From: Gammaproteobacteria bacterium
Lineage (GTDB): Bacteria > Pseudomonadota > Gammaproteobacteria > Burkholderiales > Rhodocyclaceae
Reading direction: 5' to 3'
NCBI GenBank assembly: GCA_018824085.1
Contig: JAHJHI010000034.1
Coordinates: 186,001-250,000, forward strand
DNA length: 64,000 nucleotides
Shown here piece after piece: positions 38,101-46,847 of the stretch (its first letter is position 1; the number at the start of each line of letters is the position of its first letter). A program made the translations under genes and the position numbers. The notes below the pieces were generated by a model. The model was not told the DNA's origin. It did not search any database and was given only the letters and a program-made list of their open reading frames with translations.

Positions 38101-40968
38101 TCACACCTTCTCGCGCGGCTTGCGCGGCAGCAGGCCGATCTGCTGCTGCGAGAAGTCGTGATAGCGTCGCTGCCATTCCGACGGCTGCGTCACGCGCGTC
38201 ACCTCGACGGCGGTCACCTTGTATTCCGGGCAGTTGGTGGCCCAGTCGGAGTTGTCCGTCGTGATGACGTTCGCACCCGACTCCGGGAAGTGGAAGGTGG
38301 TGTAGACGACGCCCGGCTGCATGCGCTCCGACACCCGCGCACGCAGCACCGTCTCGCCGGCGCGCGAGCCGATGCCGACCCAGTCTCCTTCGTTGATGCC
38401 GCGCGCTTCGGCGTCGACCGGGTGGATTTCCAGACGGTCTTCGTCGTGCCACATGGAGTTCGCGGTGCGGCGCGTCTGCGCGCCGACGTTGTACTGCGAC
38501 AGGATGCGCCCCGTGGTCAGGATGAGCGGGAAGCGCTTCGACGTGCGTTCATCGGTCGGTACGTACTCGGTCAGCATGAAGCGGCCGCGCCCGCGCACGA
38601 ATTCGCCGATGTGCATGATGGGTGTGCCGTCCGGAGCCGCCTCGTTGCACGGCCACTGGATGCTGCCCAGTTCGTCCAGCCGCTCGTAGCTGACGCCGTG
38701 GAAGGTCGGCGTCAGGCGGGCGATCTCGTCCATGATTTCCGACGGATGGCTGTAGTCCATCGGATAGCCGAGCGCCTTCGACAGCATGACGGTGACTTCC
38801 CAGTCCTCCTTGCCGGCCAGCGGCGGCATCGCCTTGCGCACCATGGAGATGCGACGCTCGGCGTTGGTGAAGGTGCCGTTCTTTTCCAGGAAGCTGGAAC
38901 CCGGCAGGAAGACGTGCGCGAACTTGGCGGTTTCGTTCAGGAACAGATCCTGTACGACCACGCATTCCATCGCGCGCAGCGCCGCCTCGACGTGCTGCGT
39001 GTTCGGGTCCGACTGCACGATGTCCTCGCCCTCGCAGTACAGGCCGAGGAAGGTGCCGTCCATCGCCGCCTCGAACATGTTCGGGATGCGCAGGCCGGGC
39101 TCGGGCTGCGGCTCGACGCCCCAGGCGTCCTTGAACAGCGCGCGCGTGGCGGCGTCGGACACGTGGCGGTAGCCCGGCAGTTCGTGCGGGAAGCTGCCCA
39201 TGTCGCAGGAGCCCTGCACGTTGTTCTGGCCGCGCAGCGGATTCACGCCCACGCCTTCGCGGCCGATGTTGCCGGTGGCCATGGCGAGGTTGGCGATGCC
39301 GATGACCGTGGTCGAGCCCTGGCTGTGCTCGGTCACGCCGAGCCCGTAGTAGATCGCGGCATTGCCGCCGGTGGCGAACAGGCGCGCGGCGGCGCGCACG
39401 TCGGCGGCCGGCACGCCGGTGGCGGCTTCCATCGCCTCGGGCGAATTTTCGGTGCGCGACACGAAGGCGCGCCATTCCTCGAACGAGGCCCATTCGCAGC
39501 GCTCGCGCACGAAGTCTTCCTTCACCAGCCCTTCGGTCACGACCACGTGCGCCATGGACGTGATCAGCGCAACGTTGCTGCCCGGCCTGAGCTTGAGGTG
39601 ATGTTCGGCCGCGACGTGCGGCGAGCGCACCAGATCGATGCTGCGCGGATCAACGACGATGAGCTTCGCGCCTTCGCGCAGGCGGCGCTTCATCTGCGAG
39701 CCGAAGACCGGGTGGCCGTCGGTTGGGTTGGCGCCCATGACCATGATGACGTCGGCCAGCATGACGGAGTCGAAGGTCTGCGTGCCGGCCGATTCGCCGA
39801 GCGTCTGCTTCAGACCGTATCCGGTCGGCGAATGGCACACGCGCGCGCAGGTATCGACGTTGTTGTTGCCGAAGGCGGCGCGCACCAGCTTCTGCACCAG
39901 ATAGGTTTCTTCGTTGGTGCAGCGGCTGGACGTGATGCCGCCGACCGACTCGCGTCCGTGCTTCGCCTGGATGCGCTTGAATTCGGATGCGGCGTAGTCG
40001 ATGGCTTCGTCCCACGACACCGGTTGCCAGGCATCGTCGATGTTCTTGCGTATCATCGGCGTGGTGATGCGGTCGGCATGCGTCGCGTAGCCGAAGGCAA
40101 ACCGGCCCTTGACGCAGGAGTGGCCGTGGTTTGCGCCGCCGTCCTTGTTCGGCACCATGCGCACGACGGTCGTGCCCTTCACTTCGGCGTCGAAGGAGCA
40201 GCCGACGCCGCAGTAGGCGCAGGTCGTGGTGACCTTCTTCTCGGCCTGACCGTGTTCGATCACGCCCTTTTCCATCAGCGTCGCGGTCGGGCAGGCCTGC
40301 ACGCAGGCGCCGCAGGACACGCACTCCGAATCCATGAAGGGCTGGCTCTCGCCCGGGCTCACGCGCGAGTCGAATCCGCGCCCGGAAATGGTCAGCGCGA
40401 ACGTGCCCTGGGTTTCCTCGCAGGCGCGCACGCAGCGGTTGCAGACGATGCACTTGGACGGGTCGTAGCTGAAGTAGGGGTTGGACTCGTCCTTCTCCTT
40501 CGTCAGCGCCGACAGCAGGTCGAAGTGGTTCTTGCCCCGCATGCCGTAGCGCACCTCGCGCAGGCCGACCACACCGGTCATGTCCTGCAGCTCGCAATTG
40601 CCGTTGGCCGAGCACGTGAGGCAGTCCAGCGGATGGTCGGAAATGTAGAGCTCCATGACGCCGCGACGGATGTCGGCGAGCTTGGGCGTTTGCGTGCGCA
40701 CCTGCATGCCGGCTTCGGCAAGGGTCGTGCAGGACGCCGGGTAGCCGCGGCGACCCTCGATCTCGACGAGGCACAGGCGACAGGAGCCGAACGGCTCCAG
40801 ACTGTCGGTGGCGCACAGCTTGGGGATGGCGGTACCGCATTCCTGCGCGGCGCGCATGACCGAGGTGCCCGCCGGCACCGTGACGTCGATGCCGTCGATC
40901 GACAGCGTGACTTCGGTTTCCGAGATGCGGGCGGGCGTACCGTAATCGGTATCTCTGGGCAGTGACAT
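38101..40968 (-). CDS. fdsA: NAD-dependent formate dehydrogenase alpha subunit (Mo-bis-MGD)
   Basis: Catalytic subunit oxidising formate to CO2. The 955-residue protein has an N-terminal [2Fe-2S] domain (C52, C63, C66, C80), a His-Cys [4Fe-4S] site (H112, C116, C119, C125), two ferredoxin-type [4Fe-4S] sites (C173-C183 and C216-C226), a [4Fe-4S] at the Mo domain (C250, C253, C257, C285) and the active C378-H379 pair in CARVCHSPTG, identical in position to the C. necator enzyme. ATG at 40968 follows AGGAGAACAGCC. It transfers electrons through FdsB to NAD+. Confidence 0.97.
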   Translation of the reverse strand: MSLPRDTDYGTPARISETEVTLSIDGIDVTVPAGTSVMRAAQECGTAIPKLCATDSLEPFGSCRLCLVEIEGRRGYPASCTTLAEAGMQVRTQTPKLADIRRGVMELYISDHPLDCLTCSANGNCELQDMTGVVGLREVRYGMRGKNHFDLLSALTKEKDESNPYFSYDPSKCIVCNRCVRACEETQGTFALTISGRGFDSRVSPGESQPFMDSECVSCGACVQACPTATLMEKGVIEHGQAEKKVTTTCAYCGVGCSFDAEVKGTTVVRMVPNKDGGANHGHSCVKGRFAFGYATHADRITTPMIRKNIDDAWQPVSWDEAIDYAASEFKRIQAKHGRESVGGITSSRCTNEETYLVQKLVRAAFGNNNVDTCARVCHSPTGYGLKQTLGESAGTQTFDSVMLADVIMVMGANPTDGHPVFGSQMKRRLREGAKLIVVDPRSIDLVRSPHVAAEHHLKLRPGSNVALITSMAHVVVTEGLVKEDFVRERCEWASFEEWRAFVSRTENSPEAMEAATGVPAADVRAAARLFATGGNAAIYYGLGVTEHSQGSTTVIGIANLAMATGNIGREGVGVNPLRGQNNVQGSCDMGSFPHELPGYRHVSDAATRALFKDAWGVEPQPEPGLRIPNMFEAAMDGTFLGLYCEGEDIVQSDPNTQHVEAALRAMECVVVQDLFLNETAKFAHVFLPGSSFLEKNGTFTNAERRISMVRKAMPPLAGKEDWEVTVMLSKALGYPMDYSHPSEIMDEIARLTPTFHGVSYERLDELGSIQWPCNEAAPDGTPIMHIGEFVRGRGRFMLTEYVPTDERTSKRFPLILTTGRILSQYNVGAQTRRTANSMWHDEDRLEIHPVDAEARGINEGDWVGIGSRAGETVLRARVSERMQPGVVYTTFHFPESGANVITTDNSDWATNCPEYKVTAVEVTRVTQPSEWQRRYHDFSQQQIGLLPRKPREKV

Positions 40969-40991
40969 GGCTGTTCTCCTGGGAGTCGTTC

Positions 40992-42545
40992 TTATGCCGC
41001 CGCGGACCGGGCGATGCCGAAGTCCTCGGGGAAATGGTTCAGTGCCGACAGCACCGGATACGGCGCCATGCCGCCGAGCGCGCACAGCGATCCGTTGAGC
41101 ATGGTGTCGCACAGCGACTGCAGCAGCGCGATGTTCCTGCCGCGCGCTTCATTGGCGACGATGCGGTCGATCACCTCGACGCCGCGCGTCGACCCGATGC
41201 GACAGGGCGTGCACTTGCCGCAGGATTCGATGGCGCAGAACGCCATCGCGTAGCGGGCCATGTGCGCCATGTCGACCGTGTCGTCGAACACGACGATGCC
41301 GCCGTGGCCGATCATGGCCTGGTGCTTCGCGTATTCCTCGTAGTCCAGCGGCACGTCGAACTGCGATTCCGGCACATAGGCGCCGAGCGGGCCGCCGACC
41401 TGCACCGCGCGCACCGGACGCCCCGACAGCGAGCCGCCGCCGAAATCGTGGATGAGTTCGTTCATCGTCAGGCCGAAGGCCTTCTCGACCAGTCCGCCGC
41501 GCTTGACGTTGCCGGCCAGCTGGAAGGGCAGGGTGCCGCGCGAGCGGCCCATGCCGTAGTCGCGGTAATACGCGCTGCCGCGGGTCAGGATGATGGGTAC
41601 CGACGCGAGCGAAATGACGTTGTTGATGACGGTCGGCTTGCCGAACAGGCCTTCGAGCGCCGGCAGGGGGGGCTTGAAGCGCACGATGCCGCGTTTGCCT
41701 TCCAGGCTTTCGAGCAACGACGTTTCCTCGCCGCAGATGTAGGCCCCGGCACCGAGGCGCACCTCGAGTTCGAACGCCTTGCCGGAGCCGCGTACGTCGT
41801 CGCCGAGCCAGCCGCCGGCGCGCGCGCGCCGGATGGCTTCCTTCAGCGTCGCGAAGGCGTGCGGATACTCGGAGCGCAGATAGATGTAGCCCTGCGTCGC
41901 GCCGACCGCGATGCCGGCGATCGTCATGCCTTCGATCAGGCAGTACGGGTCGCCTTCCATGATCATGCGGTCGGAGAAGGTGCCGGAATCGCCCTCGTCC
42001 GCGTTGCAGACGACGTATTTCCGGTCGGCGTTCGCGCCGAGCACGGTGTTCCACTTGATGCCGGTCGGAAAGGCCGCGCCGCCGCGTCCGCGCAAGCCGG
42101 CGTCGGTAACCGTCTTCACCACCTCGGCGCCGCTCATCGCCAGCGCGTTGTCCAGGCCGGCGAAGCCGCCGTGGTCGACGTAGTCGTCCAGGCTGAGCGG
42201 ATCGGTGATGCCGATGCGCGCGCTGGTCAGCCGTTCCTGCTTCTTCAGCCAGGGAATGTCGTCGGTCAGGCCGAGCGACAGCGCATGCGCGGCGCCGCCG
42301 GTGAAGCCGGCGTCGAACAGGCCGGCGACGTCCTTCGGCTGTACCGGGCCGTAGGCCATGCGTCCGGCCGGCGTCTGCACCTCCACCATGGGTTCGAGCC
42401 AGAAAGCGCCGCGTGAGCCGTTGCGCACGAGTTCGACGTCGATGCCGCGCCGTGCAGCTTCCGCCGCGATGACCTGCGCAACCTTGCCGGCGCCGAGCGA
42501 CAGCGCGCTGGAGTCGATCGGCACGTAGATGCGTATCGTGCTCAT
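40992..42545 (-). CDS. fdsB: NAD-dependent formate dehydrogenase beta subunit
   Basis: NuoF-like diaphorase subunit carrying FMN, the NAD site and a [4Fe-4S] cluster. The 517-residue protein starts MSTIRIYVPIDSSALSLGA (thioredoxin-like N-terminus) and shows the nucleotide-binding GLRGRGGAAFPTGIKW, GAGAYICGEETSLLESLEG and the cluster motif ESCGKCTPCRIGS. The start at 42545 overlaps the fdsG stop by 4 bases (ATGA). The frame is open to 42920, but that part is fdsG in another frame. Confidence 0.96.
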   Translation of the reverse strand: MSTIRIYVPIDSSALSLGAGKVAQVIAAEAARRGIDVELVRNGSRGAFWLEPMVEVQTPAGRMAYGPVQPKDVAGLFDAGFTGGAAHALSLGLTDDIPWLKKQERLTSARIGITDPLSLDDYVDHGGFAGLDNALAMSGAEVVKTVTDAGLRGRGGAAFPTGIKWNTVLGANADRKYVVCNADEGDSGTFSDRMIMEGDPYCLIEGMTIAGIAVGATQGYIYLRSEYPHAFATLKEAIRRARAGGWLGDDVRGSGKAFELEVRLGAGAYICGEETSLLESLEGKRGIVRFKPPLPALEGLFGKPTVINNVISLASVPIILTRGSAYYRDYGMGRSRGTLPFQLAGNVKRGGLVEKAFGLTMNELIHDFGGGSLSGRPVRAVQVGGPLGAYVPESQFDVPLDYEEYAKHQAMIGHGGIVVFDDTVDMAHMARYAMAFCAIESCGKCTPCRIGSTRGVEVIDRIVANEARGRNIALLQSLCDTMLNGSLCALGGMAPYPVLSALNHFPEDFGIARSAAA

Positions 42546-43030
42546 GCCGTCACCTCTGCGCGCAGATCCGCGACGAGTTCGTCGAAGCGCTCCGCCGTCA
42601 CGCGGCCGACGATGTCGTCGCCCACACGCAGCGACGGGCCGAGCGCACAGTTGCCCAGGCAATAGGCGGCTTCGAGCGTGACCGCGCCGTCCGCCGTCGT
42701 TTCGTGGAAATCGATGCCGAGGCATTTCTTCGCGTGCGCTTCCAGCGCCACCGCACCGACGGCCTGACAGGCTTCCGCGCGGCAGACCTGTACCACGTGG
42801 CGCCCCGGCGCATGGCTGCGGAAGTGGTGATAGAACGTGATGACGCCATGCACTTCGGCGCGCGACAGATTCAGGCTTCTCGCGATGAGCGGTACGGCGT
42901 CGTCCGGCACGTGGCCGCATTCATCCTGGATGGCGTGCAGTATCGGCAGCAGCGCGCCGGGCAGTTCGATGTGCCGGTCGATCAGCGACTGGATATGACC
43001 CTGATCGACGGCGGGGTGGTGCGATGACAT
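42542..43030 (-). CDS. fdsG: NAD-dependent formate dehydrogenase gamma subunit
   Basis: NuoE-like [2Fe-2S] thioredoxin-fold subunit, 162 residues. The cluster ligands are the CRAEAC pair (C-x4-C) and CLGNC (C-x3-C) near residues 84-89 and 124-128; FYHHFRS is the usual NuoE-type motif. It is the first gene of the fds operon, transcribed from the 133-base region shared with the divergent FdsR-like gene. Confidence 0.95.
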   Translation of the reverse strand: MSSHHPAVDQGHIQSLIDRHIELPGALLPILHAIQDECGHVPDDAVPLIARSLNLSRAEVHGVITFYHHFRSHAPGRHVVQVCRAEACQAVGAVALEAHAKKCLGIDFHETTADGAVTLEAAYCLGNCALGPSLRVGDDIVGRVTAERFDELVADLRAEVTA

Positions 43031-43048
43031 GGCTCTTTGTCTCCTGCC

Positions 43049-43068
43049 GAGTTCCTTGATTGGAACTC
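43049..43068. promoter_or_regulatory. Inverted repeat in the fdsG-fdsR control region
   Basis: GAGTTCC (43049-43055) and GGAACTC (43062-43068) around TTGATT, 19 bases upstream of the fdsG start codon. A perfect dyad in the shared promoter region; likely operator or hairpin in the fds leader. Confidence 0.45.
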
Positions 43069-43078
43069 TTGTTCATAA

Positions 43079-43120
43079 TTGCGAAAACACCTCCGTCAAT
43101 GTCCAATGACGGCTTCGCAA
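43079..43120. promoter_or_regulatory. Nested inverted repeat, candidate FdsR operator
   Basis: An outer dyad TTGCGAA/TTCGCAA (43079-43085, 43114-43120) encloses an inner dyad CCGTCA/TGACGG (43093-43098, 43107-43112). It is placed centrally between fdsG and the divergent regulator gene, where an autoregulatory operator is expected. The role is inferred. Confidence 0.5.
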
Positions 43121-43163
43121 TGCAGGTTAGCAGCCGATTTTGCTTTTAACGATATGAAAACAA

Positions 43164-44240
43164 ATGCCTAACATGCGTATCCAGATCGAGCCGGCCTGGC
43201 GTTTTCGCAACGCCGAGGGCCGTGAGATCGATCCATTGCTTTTTCGCCTGCTGGCCGCCGTGCAGCGCAGCGGAAAGCTGACCGAGGCTGCGCGCGAGGT
43301 CGATTTCTCGTATCGCCATTGCTGGAACCTGATCCGGACGTGGTCGGCGTTCTTCGGCACGCCGCTGGTGGAACTGTCGCAGGGCAAGGGCGCCGAGCTG
43401 ACGCCGCTTGGCGAGAAGCTCACGTGGGCGGCGCAGCGCATCCAGGCGCGCCTCACGCCGCAACTGGAGAACCTGTCGGTCGAGATCGACCGCGAGATCA
43501 ATGCGGCGCTGATGGACATGCATCCGGTGCTGCGCCTGCATGCAAGTCACGGCTATGCGATCGCCGCACTGCCCGATCTGGTCGAGCGGGAGGCGTCGGT
43601 GCGGCTGGAACTGCAGTATCTGGGGTCGATCGATGCGCTTGCGTCGATGTCGCGCGGCAGCTGCGACCTGTGCGGCTTTCACCTGCCTAGCGGTCGCGTG
43701 TCGCCGGAGCTGGCGGCGCGGCTCGGGCGTTACCTGAAGCCGCGCGCGCATCGCGTCATCAGGCTGGTCACGCGAACGCAGGGGTTGTTCGTCGCGGCGG
43801 GCAATCCGCTCGGCATCGGCTCGCTGCAGGATCTGGCCCGGCCCGATGTCCGCTTCATCAACCGCCAGGCAAGTTCCGGTACGCGCGTGCTGCTGGACGT
43901 GCTGCTGGCCGAGGAGGGCATCGACCCCGACAACATCGGCGGCTATGAAACGGTGGAGTTCACGCATGCGGCGGTGGCCGCCCATATCGCGAGCGGCATG
44001 GCCGATACGGGTTTCGGGGTCGCCGCCGCGGCCAGCCAGTTCAGGCTCGATTTCGTGCCGTTCGCGCAGGAGCACTACTTTCTCGCCTGTCGCGTCGAAA
44101 CGCTTGAGCTGCCGTCGACCCAGCGCATGCTGGATGCGCTGCGCTCACCGGAATTCGCCAACGCGGTGAGCGGATTGCCGGGCTATGCGCTGAACTCGCC
44201 GGGTGAGGTGATGACGGTTGTCGACGCCTTGCGTGCGTAA
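43164..44240 (+). CDS. fdsR: FdsR-like regulator: ModE-type HTH plus PBP-like ligand domain
   Basis: A 358-residue regulator. The N-terminal 110 residues are a ModE/LysR-like winged HTH (RFRNAEGREIDPLLFRLLAAV, TEAAREVDFSYRHCWNLIR, LTPLGEKL). Residues about 125-345 form a periplasmic-binding-protein-like (PF12727-type) domain with FINRQASSGTRVLLDVLL and HIASGMADTGFGVAAAA, a fold that in relatives binds oxyanions. Its position divergent from fdsG matches fdsR of C. necator, which controls the fds operon in response to formate. The inducer here (formate, molybdate or tungstate) is not determined. An internal ATG at 43173 is an alternative start. Confidence 0.82.
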   Translation: MPNMRIQIEPAWRFRNAEGREIDPLLFRLLAAVQRSGKLTEAAREVDFSYRHCWNLIRTWSAFFGTPLVELSQGKGAELTPLGEKLTWAAQRIQARLTPQLENLSVEIDREINAALMDMHPVLRLHASHGYAIAALPDLVEREASVRLELQYLGSIDALASMSRGSCDLCGFHLPSGRVSPELAARLGRYLKPRAHRVIRLVTRTQGLFVAAGNPLGIGSLQDLARPDVRFINRQASSGTRVLLDVLLAEEGIDPDNIGGYETVEFTHAAVAAHIASGMADTGFGVAAAASQFRLDFVPFAQEHYFLACRVETLELPSTQRMLDALRSPEFANAVSGLPGYALNSPGEVMTVVDALRA

Positions 44241-44243
44241 ACG

Positions 44244-44272
44244 GCAAACCGCCGCTCGGGGCGGCGGTTTGC
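44244..44272. terminator. Bidirectional hairpin between fdsR and rho
   Basis: A perfect 12-base stem (GCAAACCGCCGC at 44244-44255; complement at 44261-44272) with a TCGGG loop, 4 bases after the fdsR stop and 18 bases before the end of the convergent rho gene. GTTTGC/GCAAAC ends give only short T-runs. Confidence 0.75.
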
Positions 44273-44290
44273 AAGGCGGAGCAGCAAGGA

Positions 44291-45550
44291 TCAGCCGCGA
44301 CGCATTGCGTCGAAGAATTCCCCGTTGCTCTTGGTCGCCTTGATCTTGTCGAGCAGGAATTCGATCGCGTCCAGATCGTCCATGTTGTAGAGCAGTTTGC
44401 GCAGGATCCAGATCTTTTGCAGGATGTCCGCCTTGAGCAGCAACTCTTCGCGGCGGGTGCCGGAGCGGTTCACATTGATCGCCGGATACACGCGTTTCTC
44501 GGCCATGCGCCGGTCAAGATGGATTTCCATATTGCCGGTGCCCTTGAATTCCTCGTAGATCACGTCGTCCATGCGGCTGCCGGTTTCGATCAGCGCGGTG
44601 GCGATGATGGTCAGGCTGCCGCCTTCCTCGACGTTGCGCGCCGCGCCGAAGAAGCGCTTCGGCTTCTGCAGCGCGTTGGCATCGACGCCGCCGGTCAACA
44701 CCTTGCCGGATGCGGGCTGCACCGTGTTGTAGGCGCGGGCGAGCCGGGTGATGGAGTCGAGCAGGATGATGACGTCCTTCTTGTGCTCGACCAGGCGCTT
44801 GGCCTTCTCGATGACCATTTCGGCCACCTGCACGTGGCGGGTGGCCGGTTCGTCGAAAGTCGAAGCGACCACTTCGCCCTTCACCGAGCGCTGCATTTCG
44901 GTCACTTCCTCCGGCCGTTCGTCGATCAGCAGCACGATCATCACCGCTTCCGGATGGTTTGCGGTGATCGCGTGCGCGATGTGCTGCATCATCACGGTCT
45001 TGCCGGTTTTCGGCGGCGCCACCAGCAGGCCGCGCTGGCCCTTGCCGATCGGCGCGATCATGTCGATGACGCGCGACGTCGTGTTCTCTTCGCCGCGCAT
45101 GTCGCGCTCGAGCTTGAGATTCTCCGTCGGGTGCAGCGGCGTCAGATTCTCGAACAGGATCTTGTGCTTCGTTGCTTCCGGCGCTTCGCTATTGACGCGA
45201 TCCACCTTCACCAGCGCGAAGTAGCGCTCGCCATCCTTCGGCGTGCGGATCTCGCCTTCAATGGTGTCGCCGGTATGCAGGTTGAAGCGGCGAATCTGGC
45301 TGGGCGACACGTAGATGTCGTCGGTCCCGGCGAGGTAGCTTGCCTCCGGCGAGCGCAGGAAGCCAAAGCCGTCAGGCAGCACTTCCAGCACACCGTCACC
45401 GAAGATGCTTTCGCCTTTCTTCGCCCGGTTCCTGAGGATTGCGAACACGAGTTCCTGCTTGCGCAGGCGGTTTGCGCCATCGATCTCGAAGGTCTGGGCC
45501 ATTTCGAGCAACTGGCTGACGTGGAGTGCTTTCAGTTCGGAAAGGTGCAT
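44291..45550 (-). CDS. rho: Transcription termination factor Rho
   Basis: Hexameric RNA-dependent ATPase that terminates transcription and restrains antisense RNA. The 419-residue protein begins [18 protein letters not shown]. It has the cold-shock RNA-binding domain ([29 protein letters not shown]), Walker A in [12 protein letters not shown], Walker B-type [16 protein letters not shown], the Q-loop/R-loop region and [10 protein letters not shown] near the C-terminus. It is 99 bases downstream of trxA on the same strand, the conserved trxA-rho order. Confidence 0.98.
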   Translation of the reverse strand: MHLSELKALHVSQLLEMAQTFEIDGANRLRKQELVFAILRNRAKKGESIFGDGVLEVLPDGFGFLRSPEASYLAGTDDIYVSPSQIRRFNLHTGDTIEGEIRTPKDGERYFALVKVDRVNSEAPEATKHKILFENLTPLHPTENLKLERDMRGEENTTSRVIDMIAPIGKGQRGLLVAPPKTGKTVMMQHIAHAITANHPEAVMIVLLIDERPEEVTEMQRSVKGEVVASTFDEPATRHVQVAEMVIEKAKRLVEHKKDVIILLDSITRLARAYNTVQPASGKVLTGGVDANALQKPKRFFGAARNVEEGGSLTIIATALIETGSRMDDVIYEEFKGTGNMEIHLDRRMAEKRVYPAINVNRSGTRREELLLKADILQKIWILRKLLYNMDDLDAIEFLLDKIKATKSNGEFFDAMRRG

Positions 45551-45649
45551 GGTGACGGGGTGTATGCGACAGGCGGGGTGGGGGGATGGCGCCGTGAGAC
45601 GGCTCCGGCGGGCGGGGCGCCTGATGCGCCCGTCGCCGCGAAAAACGCG

Positions 45650-45976
45650 TTACAGATGGCTGTCCAGGAATGCGGTCAGTTGCGACTTCGACAGCGCACC
45701 GACCTTGGTGGCCTCGACGTTGCCGTCCTTGAACAGCATCAGCGTCGGAATGCCGCGGATACCGAATTTCGCCGGCGTTTCCTGGTTCTCGTCGATATTG
45801 ACCTTGGCGACGCGCAGCTTGCCGGCGTAGTCGCGGGCGACCTCGTCAAGGATGGGCGCAATCATCTTGCACGGGCCGCACCATTCGGCCCAGTAATCGA
45901 CCAGCACCGGCAGGTCGGCTTTGACGACCTCGGCTTCGAAACTGGCATCGGTGACATGGTGGATGTGTTCGCTCAT
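45650..45976 (-). CDS. trxA: Thioredoxin 1
   Basis: A 108-residue thiol-disulfide reductant. The active site WCGPCK lies at about residues 31-36, with the conserved [20 protein letters not shown] helix start, cis-proline [10 protein letters not shown] and a KVGALSK loop. ATG at 45976 follows GCGAGGAAACG; the longer open frame to 46282 is not thioredoxin-like. It precedes rho. Confidence 0.97.
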   Translation of the reverse strand: MSEHIHHVTDASFEAEVVKADLPVLVDYWAEWCGPCKMIAPILDEVARDYAGKLRVAKVNIDENQETPAKFGIRGIPTLMLFKDGNVEATKVGALSKSQLTAFLDSHL

Positions 45977-46462
45977 CGTTTCCTCGCGGGGCTTGACTAA
46001 GGACGGAGACCTGAAAGGTTCCTGTGGATACCTGGAAGGGACAGGGCTTGTGGATTTACCGTATGAAACCGGAAATGAACAGGATTCTGAAGAGTGCCTG
46101 GCTGGAGTTCCAGCCCGGGCCGACCGCATGCGCGGTGTATTCAGATCTGTGAGCAGGCTTCGCTTGCCGCCGAATCGACCACCGGACCGGCTTTGCCTGC
46201 AGCAGCGCCACAAGCTTTGCTTACACTGTTTTCGTGATGCTAATACAAAAAACCGCTGCTGGTGCAGCACGGTACGCGTCAAGTCGATAAAAAGTCATGC
46301 CGGCATGTCGCAGCCGCGCGACAGATGCAGCGGGTCGTTCGCCGGGGGCGGTGATAAAATCGTCAGTCTGTCAGCTGGCGCGATTGCGCGCCGGTTGCAA
46401 GGAATCCCGCAATCCCGCCGATTGACTGCCCGCAGGCAGCATGGCCGCCGTCCGGAGAAATC
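45977..46462. other. 486-base divergent gap between trxA and fdxA
   Basis: No supported gene. The one open frame across it lacks any recognised motif and has an odd composition. Both promoters should lie here. On the minus strand TTGTAT, 17 bases, TGTAAG (about 46223-46251) is a weak trxA candidate; GATAAAAT near 46353-46360 may be an fdxA -10. A short GCTGC/GCAGC hairpin is also seen at about 46255-46268. The gap is unusually long for this window. Confidence 0.4.
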
Positions 46463-46786
46463 ATGACTTACGTCGTTACCGAATCCTGTATCAAATGCAA
46501 GTACACCGACTGCGTCGATGTGTGTCCGGTGGATTGTTTCCGTGAAGGCCCGAACTTCCTCGTCATCGATCCGGACGAATGCATCGACTGTACGCTGTGT
46601 GTTGCCGAGTGCCCCGCAGAGGCGATCTTCGCGGAAGACGACGTGCCGGCCGACCAGGTCCATTTCATCGCATTGAATGCCGAGCTTTCGGCTGGATGGC
46701 CCGCCATCATCGAGCGCAAGGAGCCGCCCGAAGATGCCGACGACTGGGCCAAGGTGAAGGACAAGCTCGGCATGCTCGAGCGCTGA
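46463..46786 (+). CDS. fdxA: 7Fe-8S (seven-iron) ferredoxin FdxA
   Basis: A 107-residue ferredoxin. The N-terminal half carries the 3Fe-4S and 4Fe-4S cysteine patterns ([18 protein letters not shown], then [12 protein letters not shown]), and the protein ends in the long C-terminal extension with [16 protein letters not shown] typical of FdxA. It is a low-potential electron carrier with no assigned partner here. A CCGGAGAAATC ribosome binding region precedes ATG 46463. The addB-like gene follows after 61 bases. Confidence 0.95.
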   Translation: MTYVVTESCIKCKYTDCVDVCPVDCFREGPNFLVIDPDECIDCTLCVAECPAEAIFAEDDVPADQVHFIALNAELSAGWPAIIERKEPPEDADDWAKVKDKLGMLER

Positions 46787-46847
46787 ACGCCGGGTCACCC
46801 CGACCGTCACGCATGACGCACCCCCGGACGTCCGTCCGCACGCAGGC

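Noticed and set aside
37618-40965. A 1115-codon open frame antisense to fdhD and fdsA
   Set aside because: It has no recognisable domain, is rich in R, H, G and A as expected for an antisense frame in GC-rich DNA, and lies opposite fdsA with all cofactor motifs.
42546-42920. N-terminal extension of fdsB by about 125 codons
   Set aside because: This is fdsG read in another frame, with arginine-rich nonsense; the fdsB family start is at 42545.
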